From the NCBI GenBank assembly GCA_002505495.1, contig DAVI01000095.1, positions 9,394 through 17,022 on the forward strand: a stretch of DNA of 7,629 bases, written 5' to 3'. The position numbers and the translations under genes were made by a program. Positions 1-5,824 of this stretch are shown piece after piece. Below the pieces are notes generated by a model. The model was not told where the DNA came from. It saw only the letters and a program-made list of their open reading frames with translations, and did not search any database. Source of the DNA: Euryarchaeota archaeon UBA59 (GTDB taxonomy: Archaea; Thermoplasmatota; Poseidoniia; Poseidoniales; Thalassarchaeaceae). Position 1 is the first letter of the stretch, and the number at the start of each line of letters is the position of its first letter.

Positions 1-68
1 TCGAGACTGCGACTATTGCATTCCGGGCATTTTACTGTGTCTTCAACTTGCGTGGGTGGTTTGGCCAT
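1..68 (-). CDS. tfb: Probable transcription initiation factor B (TFB), N-terminus only
   Basis: Read on the minus strand, an ATG at 68-66 opens a frame that runs off the left edge after 22 codons. The peptide begins MAKPPTQVEDTVK and continues CPECNSRSL, so the first half of a zinc ribbon (CxxC, Cys14 and Cys17) is visible. Archaeal TFB proteins start with a short, poorly conserved leader followed by a zinc ribbon of the CPEC...CxxCG type, so TFB is the best match. TFB recruits RNA polymerase to the TBP-bound TATA/BRE promoter. A GAGAGTGA stretch a few bases before the ATG is an acceptable ribosome binding site. The gene is divergent from the aconitase-like gene. Another zinc-ribbon protein cannot be excluded, because the second cysteine pair and the cyclin-like repeats lie outside the window. 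Confidence 0.62.
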   Translation of the reverse strand, partial: MAKPPTQVEDTVKCPECNSRSL

Positions 69-117
69 TCGATTCACTCTCGTTCTTTTTCCCACTTGCA
101 CATACAATGGAGAAAGG

Positions 118-124
118 TATAAAC
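118..124 (-). promoter_or_regulatory. Candidate TATA box of the tfb-like gene
   Basis: On the minus strand this reads GTTTATA, close to the archaeal TATA consensus. It lies about 50 bases before the ATG of the tfb-like gene. With the usual spacing of about 25 bases, transcription would start near position 95 and leave a leader of roughly 25 bases. The call rests on motif and spacing only. Confidence 0.4.
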
Positions 125-140
125 GGCGTTCAACCTAACC

Positions 141-148
141 TATTTAAG
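141..148 (+). promoter_or_regulatory. Candidate TATA box of the aconitase-like gene
   Basis: TATTTAAG is the best A/T-rich TATA-like octamer upstream of the aconitase-like gene on the plus strand. It would place the transcription start near 170 and give an approximately 100-base leader containing the short upstream ORF and the hairpin at 241-259. The tfb-like and aconitase-like promoters would then lie back to back, about 20 bases apart. The evidence is weak, since such motifs occur by chance. Confidence 0.3.
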
Positions 149-198
149 GATTAGCGGTTACTTCAATTGAAAACCACTACAACTCAATTCATCGACAG

Positions 199-252
199 AT
201 GATGGCTGATAACCGTCAAATAGAGCAGACACTTCGCAATCCCTGCCCGTAG
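199..252 (+). other. Possible 17-codon upstream ORF (leader peptide) before the aconitase-like gene
   Basis: Two consecutive ATGs (199, 202) open a short frame encoding MMADNRQIEQTLRNPCP. It ends at TAG (250-252), which lies at the loop of the hairpin at 241-259. The frame is the same as that of the downstream gene, 15 bases away. No ribosome binding site precedes it, and the peptide has no run of a single amino acid as in classical attenuators. It may be a leader peptide whose translation opens the hairpin, or simply chance. Confidence 0.25.
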
Positions 253-259
253 GGCAGGG
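241..259 (+). promoter_or_regulatory. Perfect 8-bp hairpin overlapping the aconitase-like ribosome binding site
   Basis: CCCTGCCC (241-248) and GGGCAGGG (252-259) are perfectly complementary around a 3-base GTA loop. The 3' arm runs directly into the purine-rich GGGGAG (257-262), the only ribosome binding site candidate before the ATG at 268. When folded, the hairpin would cover most of that site. No T-run follows it, so a translation-level role is more natural than termination. Confidence 0.5.
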
Positions 260-267
260 GAGAACTC
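258..267 (+). repeat. 10-base motif GGGAGAACTC, copy 1 (aconitase leader)
   Basis: GGGAGAACTC touches the ATG at 268. The identical 10-mer lies at 2369-2378 in the top6B leader. In both places it begins within or immediately after the 3' arm of a hairpin. Here it also supplies the GGGAG ribosome binding site. Confidence 0.45.
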
Positions 268-2265
268 ATGAGCGATTTAAGGCCGCCAGAGCAGATTTCT
301 CTGACTTCTGGAAAGCGAGTCCTGTTCTTGACGAAAGATCTCGATTTGATCCGTCAGCAACTCTACGAAGGGCTGAATCTGAAGATGTCAGACCTCACAG
401 TCGAGGATCTTCTCGACGACATCAACACCGATGTCATGACACCTGCATGGGTCTGCTTCGACCACGACCCGGCGATAATCGCTGAGAACGCCTACGCCGG
501 TCTGATGCACGGCGGGAAGAGAGTCTTTGATGAGCGGGCACTCTTCGATGGTGGCTTCGAAGTCATCGTCTCGGGCCATCGCAAAGGTACCGGAAGCAGC
601 CGGGAAACCGCCGCACAGTGCGAGCGCTGGTCCGGAATCAAGCTCGTCATCGCAGCATCATTCGCACCGATTCACGCTCGCAACAACATCAACCTCGGAC
701 AGTTGATGGGGAGCCACGCCATGCTCGAGAGACTGCAATCCGGCGAGAGCATCCCACTTTCGGAATTCACTGAGAAGGAGGACTCAATCACTCGACTCAT
801 CATCGAGTGCGGTGGCATCTTTCCATTCGCCAAGAAGTTCGCAGCGGGCCAGGTGACCATTCCCCCCTCGAATACGGAAGCCCGTGCCATGACGATGTGC
901 GAGAAGATGGTGTCAGCAAAACTGCTCGGCCAAAACGGCAGTAAATCGTTTGTTAAACCGGGAGATGCGGTGCTTGCGCAAGTGGATGGTGGGTACTCCC
1001 ACGAGTTCACGACGGCGCAGGTTCACACCTTCCTCTCCGAGGAATACGGGGACGACTACAGTCTTCCGAATCCGCCCAAGTTCGCGGTCTTCGAGGACCA
1101 CCTCCTCTACGCCACCGGAGTTCCGAGGTTCGGGGAGTTCGCGGCAAAAATCCAGACTTTGAGAGACCTCCAGAAAGTATTCCAAAAGCATACTGGAGTG
1201 AGGGACTACAGTGCAGTCGGAGGAATCAGTCCCGGCATCTGTCATCAGGTTGCGCGTGAGGAATTCATCGATGTGGGGGACTTCATTCAAGCGACGGACA
1301 GCCACACCTGCATGGGTGGTGGCTCCAACGCGCTGACATATGGTGTCGGCTCGACCGAGTATGCAAATCTGATTTACAACCAGTTCGCCTTCGTCAACAT
1401 TCCCGAGAGCATCCGCTTTGAGATGGTCGGGAGACTTGATTCGGGCTGTACGGCGAAGGACATCATCCTCCACATCCTGTGGAAGTTTGCCGCCAACTCT
1501 GAGACTCTTGACCGCTCGATGGAGTTCGGTGGCTCGGGTCTTGCCTCTCTCTCGATGGATGAGAGGGCGACGCTCTGCAACATGGCGACTGAGTGTAGCG
1601 CCAAGACCGGAATCTGTGAGCCTGATGACTTGACGGTCGAGTGGCTTCTACCACGCCGACCGGGGATGTCTGAAAGTGAGATTCGCAGCGCCTTCGTTCT
1701 GCCCGACGAGGGGGCGCAGTACGACGGCGGTGTTCACATCATCAACCTCGATGAGATTCGCCCGATGGTCGCCCATCCCGGCGACCCCGACAAGGGAATC
1801 CCCTCTGACCCGACCAACGGGGCGTACATCGACGACATCGGCATCATCGAGGTCGACATCGCCTACGCCGGCTCGTGCACGGCTGGAAAAGACGACGACT
1901 TCGCTTACTATGCGAGGGTTGTCAAGGCGGCACTGGCGGCGGGACGCACCATCCCGGAGGGAGTGGAGTGCTACATCCAGTACGGCAGCAAGACGGTGAA
2001 GGAACTTGCCGAGGCTAATGGCTGGGACGTGATGTTCGAGAGCGCGGGAATCAAGCTCATCGACCCGGGTTGCGGCGCCTGCATCGGAGCGGGACCGGGG
2101 GTTTCGGACACCGCCGAGCAGGTTACCATCAGTGCGATCAATCGCAACTACCAAGGTCGCTCCGGACCGGGCAGACTCTACCTCGCAAGCCCGTTGACTG
2201 TGATGGCGAGCGCCTTCATGGGACACATCGTCGCCTGGCATCCTGACATCTTCGCTGAGGCGTAA
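268..2265 (+). CDS. Aconitase-superfamily hydro-lyase with N-terminal swivel domain (aconitase / 3-isopropylmalate dehydratase-like)
   Basis: This 665-residue [4Fe-4S] dehydratase would interconvert 2- and 3-hydroxy acids through an unsaturated acid, as in citrate/isocitrate or isopropylmalate isomerisation. The order is reversed relative to mitochondrial-type aconitase. A LeuD-like swivel domain comes first (about residues 75-200, with G109-S-S-R-E113 and a SFAPIHARNNINLGQ stretch), followed by the LeuC-like catalytic domains. D344-S-H-T347 is the family signature. The cluster ligands are clear: Cys537 in GSCTAGK, and Cys602 and Cys605 in the CGAC motif. After Cys537 the usual CTNS is replaced by CTAG. 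The length fits fused, swapped LeuCD-type proteins and lacks the N-terminal helical repeat domain of bacterial AcnB. The start is set by GGGGAG upstream; an in-frame TAG at 250-252 blocks any longer version. The gene is probably monocistronic. The family is sure; the substrate is not. Confidence 0.9.
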   Translation: MSDLRPPEQISLTSGKRVLFLTKDLDLIRQQLYEGLNLKMSDLTVEDLLDDINTDVMTPAWVCFDHDPAIIAENAYAGLMHGGKRVFDERALFDGGFEVIVSGHRKGTGSSRETAAQCERWSGIKLVIAASFAPIHARNNINLGQLMGSHAMLERLQSGESIPLSEFTEKEDSITRLIIECGGIFPFAKKFAAGQVTIPPSNTEARAMTMCEKMVSAKLLGQNGSKSFVKPGDAVLAQVDGGYSHEFTTAQVHTFLSEEYGDDYSLPNPPKFAVFEDHLLYATGVPRFGEFAAKIQTLRDLQKVFQKHTGVRDYSAVGGISPGICHQVAREEFIDVGDFIQATDSHTCMGGGSNALTYGVGSTEYANLIYNQFAFVNIPESIRFEMVGRLDSGCTAKDIILHILWKFAANSETLDRSMEFGGSGLASLSMDERATLCNMATECSAKTGICEPDDLTVEWLLPRRPGMSESEIRSAFVLPDEGAQYDGGVHIINLDEIRPMVAHPGDPDKGIPSDPTNGAYIDDIGIIEVDIAYAGSCTAGKDDDFAYYARVVKAALAAGRTIPEGVECYIQYGSKTVKELAEANGWDVMFESAGIKLIDPGCGACIGAGPGVSDTAEQVTISAINRNYQGRSGPGRLYLASPLTVMASAFMGHIVAWHPDIFAEA

Positions 2266-2273
2266 ACGCCTCA
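2256..2273 (+). other. Hairpin with the aconitase-like stop codon in its loop
   Basis: TGAGGCG (2256-2262) and CGCCTCA (2267-2273) form a perfect 7-bp stem around the loop TAAA. The stop codon TAA occupies loop positions 2263-2265. No T-rich tract follows, so intrinsic termination is not supported. It may protect the 3' end or help pause transcription. Confidence 0.4.
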
Positions 2274-2303
2274 CATCGCTTCGCCTCGACGTTGTTGAGC
2301 CAC

Positions 2304-2311
2304 TTTACTTA
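2304..2311 (+). promoter_or_regulatory. Candidate promoter element of the Topo VI operon
   Basis: TTTACTTA is the most A/T-rich element in the 130-base gap between the aconitase-like gene and top6B. It would start transcription near 2335 and leave a leader of about 60 bases that contains the hairpin at 2351-2371. It departs from the TATA consensus at one or two positions, so support is limited. Confidence 0.3.
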
Positions 2312-2350
2312 TGAGATGTCACCGAGCGGGAGAGTTTGCCACTTGCAAGC

Positions 2351-2378
2351 CCCTCGTCATTCGGCCGAGGGAGAACTC
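2351..2378 (+). promoter_or_regulatory. Top6B leader hairpin followed by shared motif GGGAGAACTC (copy 2)
   Basis: CCCTCG (2351-2356) pairs with CGAGGG (2366-2371) around a 9-base loop. The GGG ending the 3' arm begins the same GGGAGAACTC (2369-2378) found before the aconitase-like gene. Here the motif is 17 bases upstream of the start codon and is not itself the ribosome binding site, which is GGTGAT at 2385-2390. Confidence 0.4.
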
Positions 2379-2384
2379 GAGGTC

Positions 2385-2390
2385 GGTGAT
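2385..2390 (+). promoter_or_regulatory. Ribosome binding site of top6B
   Basis: GGTGAT matches the archaeal 16S rRNA anti-Shine-Dalgarno complement and ends five bases before the ATG at 2396, supporting that start. Confidence 0.7.
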
Positions 2391-2395
2391 GCGCG

Positions 2396-4537
2396 ATGAG
2401 CAGAGCACAAAGCAGGATGCAGCAGGCCAGCATCAGTGAATTCTTTGAGAAGAACAAGCACTTTCTGGGATTCGACACACTTCAGAGATCAATCATCACG
2501 GCGGTCAAGGAATCGGTCGACAACTCTCTCGACGCTTGCGAAGAGGCGCGCTATCTGCCGACCATCGAAATAGAGATTCACAAAGTCCCAGGAAAAAGTG
2601 ACGAACTGTTGATGATCAGTCAAGACAACGGTCCCGGAATTCCACCCGACGCCATCACGAGGGTCTTCGGAAGTCTCCTGTTCGGCTCTCGGTTCCACAC
2701 CATTCGCCAGACCAGAGGCCAGCAGGGAATAGGCATCACCGGAGTGGTGATGTACAGCCAACTGACGACCGGAAAGCACACGCATGTCATCTCGAAGGTG
2801 GAGAAGGAGGCGACTGCGGTACACCTCAACATCGGTCTTGACACCAAGAAGAACAAGGCGATTTCCAGCAACAGAAAGCGAGAGCATTGGTTCAATGCTG
2901 AAGGGGAGTTGATTCCCCACGGAGTCAGAGTCGAGGCGCGGATGAAGGCGAAGTACCAACGCGGAAAGCAGAGTGTCTACCAGTATCTACGGATGACTTC
3001 CATCGTCAATCCGCACGCTTCCATCAGCTTTCGGGTATTCGATGAGGGGGGCGCCGTCATCGACGGAGGAGACTGGCCCCGGGTCACCGATGTCCTGCCC
3101 ACCCCGGTCAAGGAGATTCGACCCCACCCACACGGACTGGAGATAGGTTCCCTCCAGAGATTCCTGCGAGAATCCGATGAGCGTAAGATGACCTCCTTCC
3201 TGCGCCGCAACTTCTCTGGGGTTTCCATGCGTGCGGCGCGTGACATCCTCGCTCGGGCGGAAATTGACGAAGCGCGCCGACCTACCACGGTGAAGGCGGA
3301 GGAGGCACAGGGGCTGCTGGCGGCCTTCCGCCAAGTTCGAATCATGCCGCCACCAACCGACTGTCTCTCACCAATCGAGGACCTGCTCATCAAGAAGGGG
3401 CTCTCAAAGGCGATTGACTCCCGCTTCGTCTCGACCATCACTCGCTCGCCAACGGTTGCCTCCGGCAACCCGTTCCAGGTCGAGGTCGGACTCATCTTCG
3501 GCATCGACATGCCGGCTGACGGCCCGGTCGAAGTGCTCCGCTTCGCCAACCGAGTTCCTCTCATGTACCAACAGGGCGGCTGCCTGCTGACCAAGGCGAT
3601 CGAGAGTGTCGATTGGAAGAAGTATGGGCTCGACCATCCCGGAGGAAGGGGAATACCGAAGGGGCCGGCGGCAATCCTCATCCATCTTGCAAGCACCAAT
3701 GTCCAGTTCACCAGCGAGGCGAAGGAAGCGGTCTCCGACAATGAGGAGGTGCTCGGCGAATTCCGACTCGCACTCCAAGAGGTAGGGCGAGGTCTTCGCA
3801 GCCACAAGCGGAAGAGCAAGCAGCGAGAGAAGGCGAAGGAGAAGTTCGAACTGGTCAATGTGATTCTGCCGGCGATTAGTGAGAAGGTGAGCGCCATTCT
3901 CGGACGAGAGGAGCCACCACTCGCGCCTGTGATTTCCAACATCATGAACGCGGTCTTCCTAGAAGAGACGACAGAATGGGACCCCGCCGAGAAGGTCACC
4001 CGCTGTTCGTTTCAGATGTTCAACTACACCCCTCGCCCCCGGCAATACACCCTACTCGCCACCTGGCCCGAGAGGGAGGGAATCGAAATCGTCGACGAGT
4101 CGCGCGAGGGGAAGCGCGAGGCTAAGGGGCTCAGAAAGTGGAAGATGGATACCCTGCCACCCGGTGAGAATGTCACTGTCTCATTCGCCTTGGATGGGCT
4201 GACAAAGGGTGATTGGACCGAATTTGAGGTCTTCTTCCGTGGGGCTGGAGACATCATCGGCGCCACGAAGTTGGATGAGAAACTACTCGAGGAGATTCGC
4301 CGGGAGGAAGAGGCGGGAATCGAAAGGCAGGACTTGCTGTCGACTGAAGGCGATGAGGAGTTCTCCACTGGTGAGCTGGATGAGGTCGCGCCTGATGCGG
4401 ACGGCACCTCGGCGGTTGTGCAATCACCGGATGAAGAGAGCCGAGCAGATGGGGGCGCAGATGCTGAAACTGCTCAGAGAGAAGCAAGTGAAGTGACGGG
4501 CCAGAGCAACCTCAACGATTGGAGGGTGGGTGAATGA
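2396..4537 (+). CDS. top6B: DNA topoisomerase VI subunit B (ATPase subunit)
   Basis: This is the ATP-binding subunit of the A2B2 type IIB topoisomerase, which passes one duplex through another to relax supercoils and decatenate chromosomes. The Bergerat (GHKL) fold is clear: N-box E39 with D42-N43, D77-N-G-P-G81, and the G-rich lid G108-Q-Q-G-I-G-I114. A helix-two-turn-helix segment lies around residues 245-310, and the transducer domain follows with switch lysine K422 in PKGPAAI. Residues about 531-623 resemble the Ig-like C-terminal domain of the longer Methanosarcina-type subunits. The protein then adds about 80 residues that short homologues (about 530 residues) lack: a Glu/Asp-rich low-complexity tail ending QSNLNDW-RVGE (Q703-E713), which looks like a PCNA-binding motif. 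The gene overlaps top6A by four bases, so translation is probably coupled. The identification is firm; the tail's role is inferred. Confidence 0.97.
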   Translation: MSRAQSRMQQASISEFFEKNKHFLGFDTLQRSIITAVKESVDNSLDACEEARYLPTIEIEIHKVPGKSDELLMISQDNGPGIPPDAITRVFGSLLFGSRFHTIRQTRGQQGIGITGVVMYSQLTTGKHTHVISKVEKEATAVHLNIGLDTKKNKAISSNRKREHWFNAEGELIPHGVRVEARMKAKYQRGKQSVYQYLRMTSIVNPHASISFRVFDEGGAVIDGGDWPRVTDVLPTPVKEIRPHPHGLEIGSLQRFLRESDERKMTSFLRRNFSGVSMRAARDILARAEIDEARRPTTVKAEEAQGLLAAFRQVRIMPPPTDCLSPIEDLLIKKGLSKAIDSRFVSTITRSPTVASGNPFQVEVGLIFGIDMPADGPVEVLRFANRVPLMYQQGGCLLTKAIESVDWKKYGLDHPGGRGIPKGPAAILIHLASTNVQFTSEAKEAVSDNEEVLGEFRLALQEVGRGLRSHKRKSKQREKAKEKFELVNVILPAISEKVSAILGREEPPLAPVISNIMNAVFLEETTEWDPAEKVTRCSFQMFNYTPRPRQYTLLATWPEREGIEIVDESREGKREAKGLRKWKMDTLPPGENVTVSFALDGLTKGDWTEFEVFFRGAGDIIGATKLDEKLLEEIRREEEAGIERQDLLSTEGDEEFSTGELDEVAPDADGTSAVVQSPDEESRADGGADAETAQREASEVTGQSNLNDWRVGE
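4521..4537 (+). promoter_or_regulatory. top6B/top6A junction: ribosome binding site and ATGA overlap
   Basis: GGAGGGTGGGTGA precedes and runs into ATGA, in which the top6A ATG (4534-4536) overlaps the top6B TGA stop (4535-4537). The site lies inside the last codons of top6B, so it fixes the C-terminal residues W-R-V-G-E. Coupled translation would keep the two subunits in balance. Confidence 0.75.
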
Positions 4538-5631
4538 GCGAAGGAAAGACAACTGATGATGTCGTCGAATCGCTGCACGGCGTCGCCCAAGAGATGCACG
4601 ACCGGATGTTGAAGGGGACCGCCCCAACGATGACCCTCCCGGTTCGCACCAAGAAGAACATCGAGTTCGACAAGCGACTCGGAGTCTACAAGTATGGCAA
4701 GAAACGCACAGTGAGAGATGCTACCTCCCTACGCTCAGCACGGCAGCTACTACGAGCGCTCCACATCATCGAATTCATCGAGGAGATGATCGACGCTGGA
4801 AAGTCCTCCACTCTGAGAGAGATGTACTACATATCCGAGGGTTGGGGCCACGGAAAGTTCGGAAACCAGAACGAGAGCAACAATCTGGCTGAGGATTTGG
4901 AAATCGTGACCAAGTGCATGCGCGAGGACTTCAAGCTCCGACCTGAGGAGGATGGCTCTCGGATGATTGGAAACATGACCATCAACGAGCGGAACCGGCG
5001 CGGCGAGTGGATGAGAATCAACGCCCGCGATGATGTCGGCGACTCCGGCTACGGAGTTCCCTACAACGTCGAGTCTGAAAAATTGGAATTGGTCGAGCAT
5101 GACGTCGACTTCATCATGGCAATCGAGACCGGTGGAATGTTCGACCGACTGGTCGAAAACGGCTTCGACGAGGACTTCCGCGCCGGGCTGCTCCATCTGA
5201 AAGGGCAACCCGCCCGCTCCACCCGGCGGATTCTCAAGCGAATGAACGAGGAGTGGAATCTGCCGATAGTGGTCTTCCTCGACGGTGACCCGTGGTCGTT
5301 CCGAATCTTTGCGAGCATCGCCTATGGTGCCATCAAGACCGCACACATCTCCGAATACCTCGCAACCCCCTCGGCCACCTACCTCGGAATCACCGCCGAC
5401 GACATCCTCGCCTACGACCTCCCCTCCGACGACCTCTCGAACAAGGACATAGAGGCGCTGAAGGCCGAACTGACAGACCCGAGGTTCGCTGACGGTTGGT
5501 GGCAGCAGCAGATCAAGATGATGCTGGACACCGGCAAGAAGGCTGAGCAGCAGTCGCTGGCCAAGTACGGTCTCGACTATGTCACAGACACCTACCTTCC
5601 AGAGAAGTTGGCTGACCTTGGACTGAGTTGA
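4534..5631 (+). CDS. top6A: DNA topoisomerase VI subunit A (Spo11-like DNA-cleaving subunit)
   Basis: This is the catalytic subunit that makes a double-strand break with 5' phosphotyrosine links and reseals it after strand passage. Its 365 residues match the usual length (Methanocaldococcus jannaschii, about 369). An N-terminal arm of about 75 residues, which contacts the B subunit transducer in this family, precedes a winged-helix domain carrying LREMYY. By comparison with Spo11 (RDIFY) the catalytic tyrosine is Tyr99, the second of the pair at 98-99. The Toprim domain follows with the metal-binding acid Glu198 (IETGGMF) and Asp250/Asp252 (DGDPWS). These positions agree almost exactly with those known in the jannaschii enzyme. 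The start is fixed by the ATGA overlap with top6B and the strong upstream ribosome binding site. All key residues are present, so the enzyme should be active. A hairpin/T-run terminator begins at its stop codon. Confidence 0.97.
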   Translation: MSEGKTTDDVVESLHGVAQEMHDRMLKGTAPTMTLPVRTKKNIEFDKRLGVYKYGKKRTVRDATSLRSARQLLRALHIIEFIEEMIDAGKSSTLREMYYISEGWGHGKFGNQNESNNLAEDLEIVTKCMREDFKLRPEEDGSRMIGNMTINERNRRGEWMRINARDDVGDSGYGVPYNVESEKLELVEHDVDFIMAIETGGMFDRLVENGFDEDFRAGLLHLKGQPARSTRRILKRMNEEWNLPIVVFLDGDPWSFRIFASIAYGAIKTAHISEYLATPSATYLGITADDILAYDLPSDDLSNKDIEALKAELTDPRFADGWWQQQIKMMLDTGKKAEQQSLAKYGLDYVTDTYLPEKLADLGLS

Positions 5632-5657
5632 CTCAAGTCAACTTGACCTGACTTTTT
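5626..5657 (+). terminator. Terminator of the Topo VI operon: palindrome and T-run
   Basis: AGTTGAC (5626-5632) and GTCAACT (5637-5643) form a perfect 7-bp stem with loop TCAA; the top6A stop codon (5629-5631) lies in the 5' arm. An overlapping alternative, TCAAGT (5633-5638) with ACTTGA (5641-5646), cannot form at the same time. Five Ts follow at 5653-5657. Archaeal polymerase terminates at T-runs, so the T5 tract is the key element and the hairpin may assist or protect the end. Confidence 0.5.
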
Positions 5658-5687
5658 CGCGTGTCCCAGCGCGCGCAGGGGCACGCG
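5658..5687 (+). other. Strong GC-rich hairpin just downstream of the T-run
   Basis: C5658 to C5667 pairs with G5678 to G5687, giving a 10-bp stem with one G-U pair. The 10-base loop AGCGCGCGCA contains the self-complementary GCGCGC, so loops of two molecules could pair with each other. It starts right after the T5 tract. It may stabilise read-through transcripts or belong to a short RNA; no function can be assigned. Confidence 0.4.
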
Positions 5688-5824
5688 GGCGACGACGAGG
5701 TGAAATATTGCCATTTTAGTGGTGAATGGGCCTTAGTGGAGCGGTTGAGGGGGGAAGAAGTCGGATAACAAATGTGCTATTCCATGGCGTAATATGAAGT
5801 AGTATAGGTGTGGCGGTGGGAAAC
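5688..5824 (+). promoter_or_regulatory. Upstream region of the cold-shock gene with candidate A/T-rich promoter elements
   Basis: Two A/T-rich elements could serve as a TATA box. GAAATATT near 5702-5709 would give a leader of roughly 90 bases. TAATATGAAG at 5790-5799 would put the start close to the ribosome binding site. A small 5-bp hairpin (CCATT 5711-5715 with AATGG 5725-5729) would fall in or before a long leader. The ribosome binding site is GGTGGG at 5815-5820. The two options cannot be separated by sequence alone. Confidence 0.3.

Noticed and set aside
913..2274. Antisense frames of 186 and 208 codons over the aconitase-like gene
   Set aside because: They mirror conserved coding sequence, show no family motifs and lack upstream signals.
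2316..2399. 27-codon upstream ORF whose TGA overlaps the top6B ATG
   Set aside because: The overlap is attractive, but there is no ribosome binding site, the likely promoter would start transcription downstream of its ATG, and top6B has its own good GGTGAT site.
2977..3999. A 340-codon open frame on the minus strand inside top6B
   Set aside because: It is fully antisense to a certain top6B, its product is Ser/Arg-rich with no recognisable domain, and long antisense frames are common in GC-rich genes.
5726..5797. 23-codon frame MGLSGAVEGG... in the gap before the cold-shock gene
   Set aside because: The GGTGA in front touches the ATG with no spacing, and the peptide is short with no recognisable feature.
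5810..5824. GTG start giving a five-residue longer cold-shock protein
   Set aside because: The ATG at 5825 gives the canonical family N-terminus and is properly spaced from GGTGGG, which the longer version would place inside the gene.
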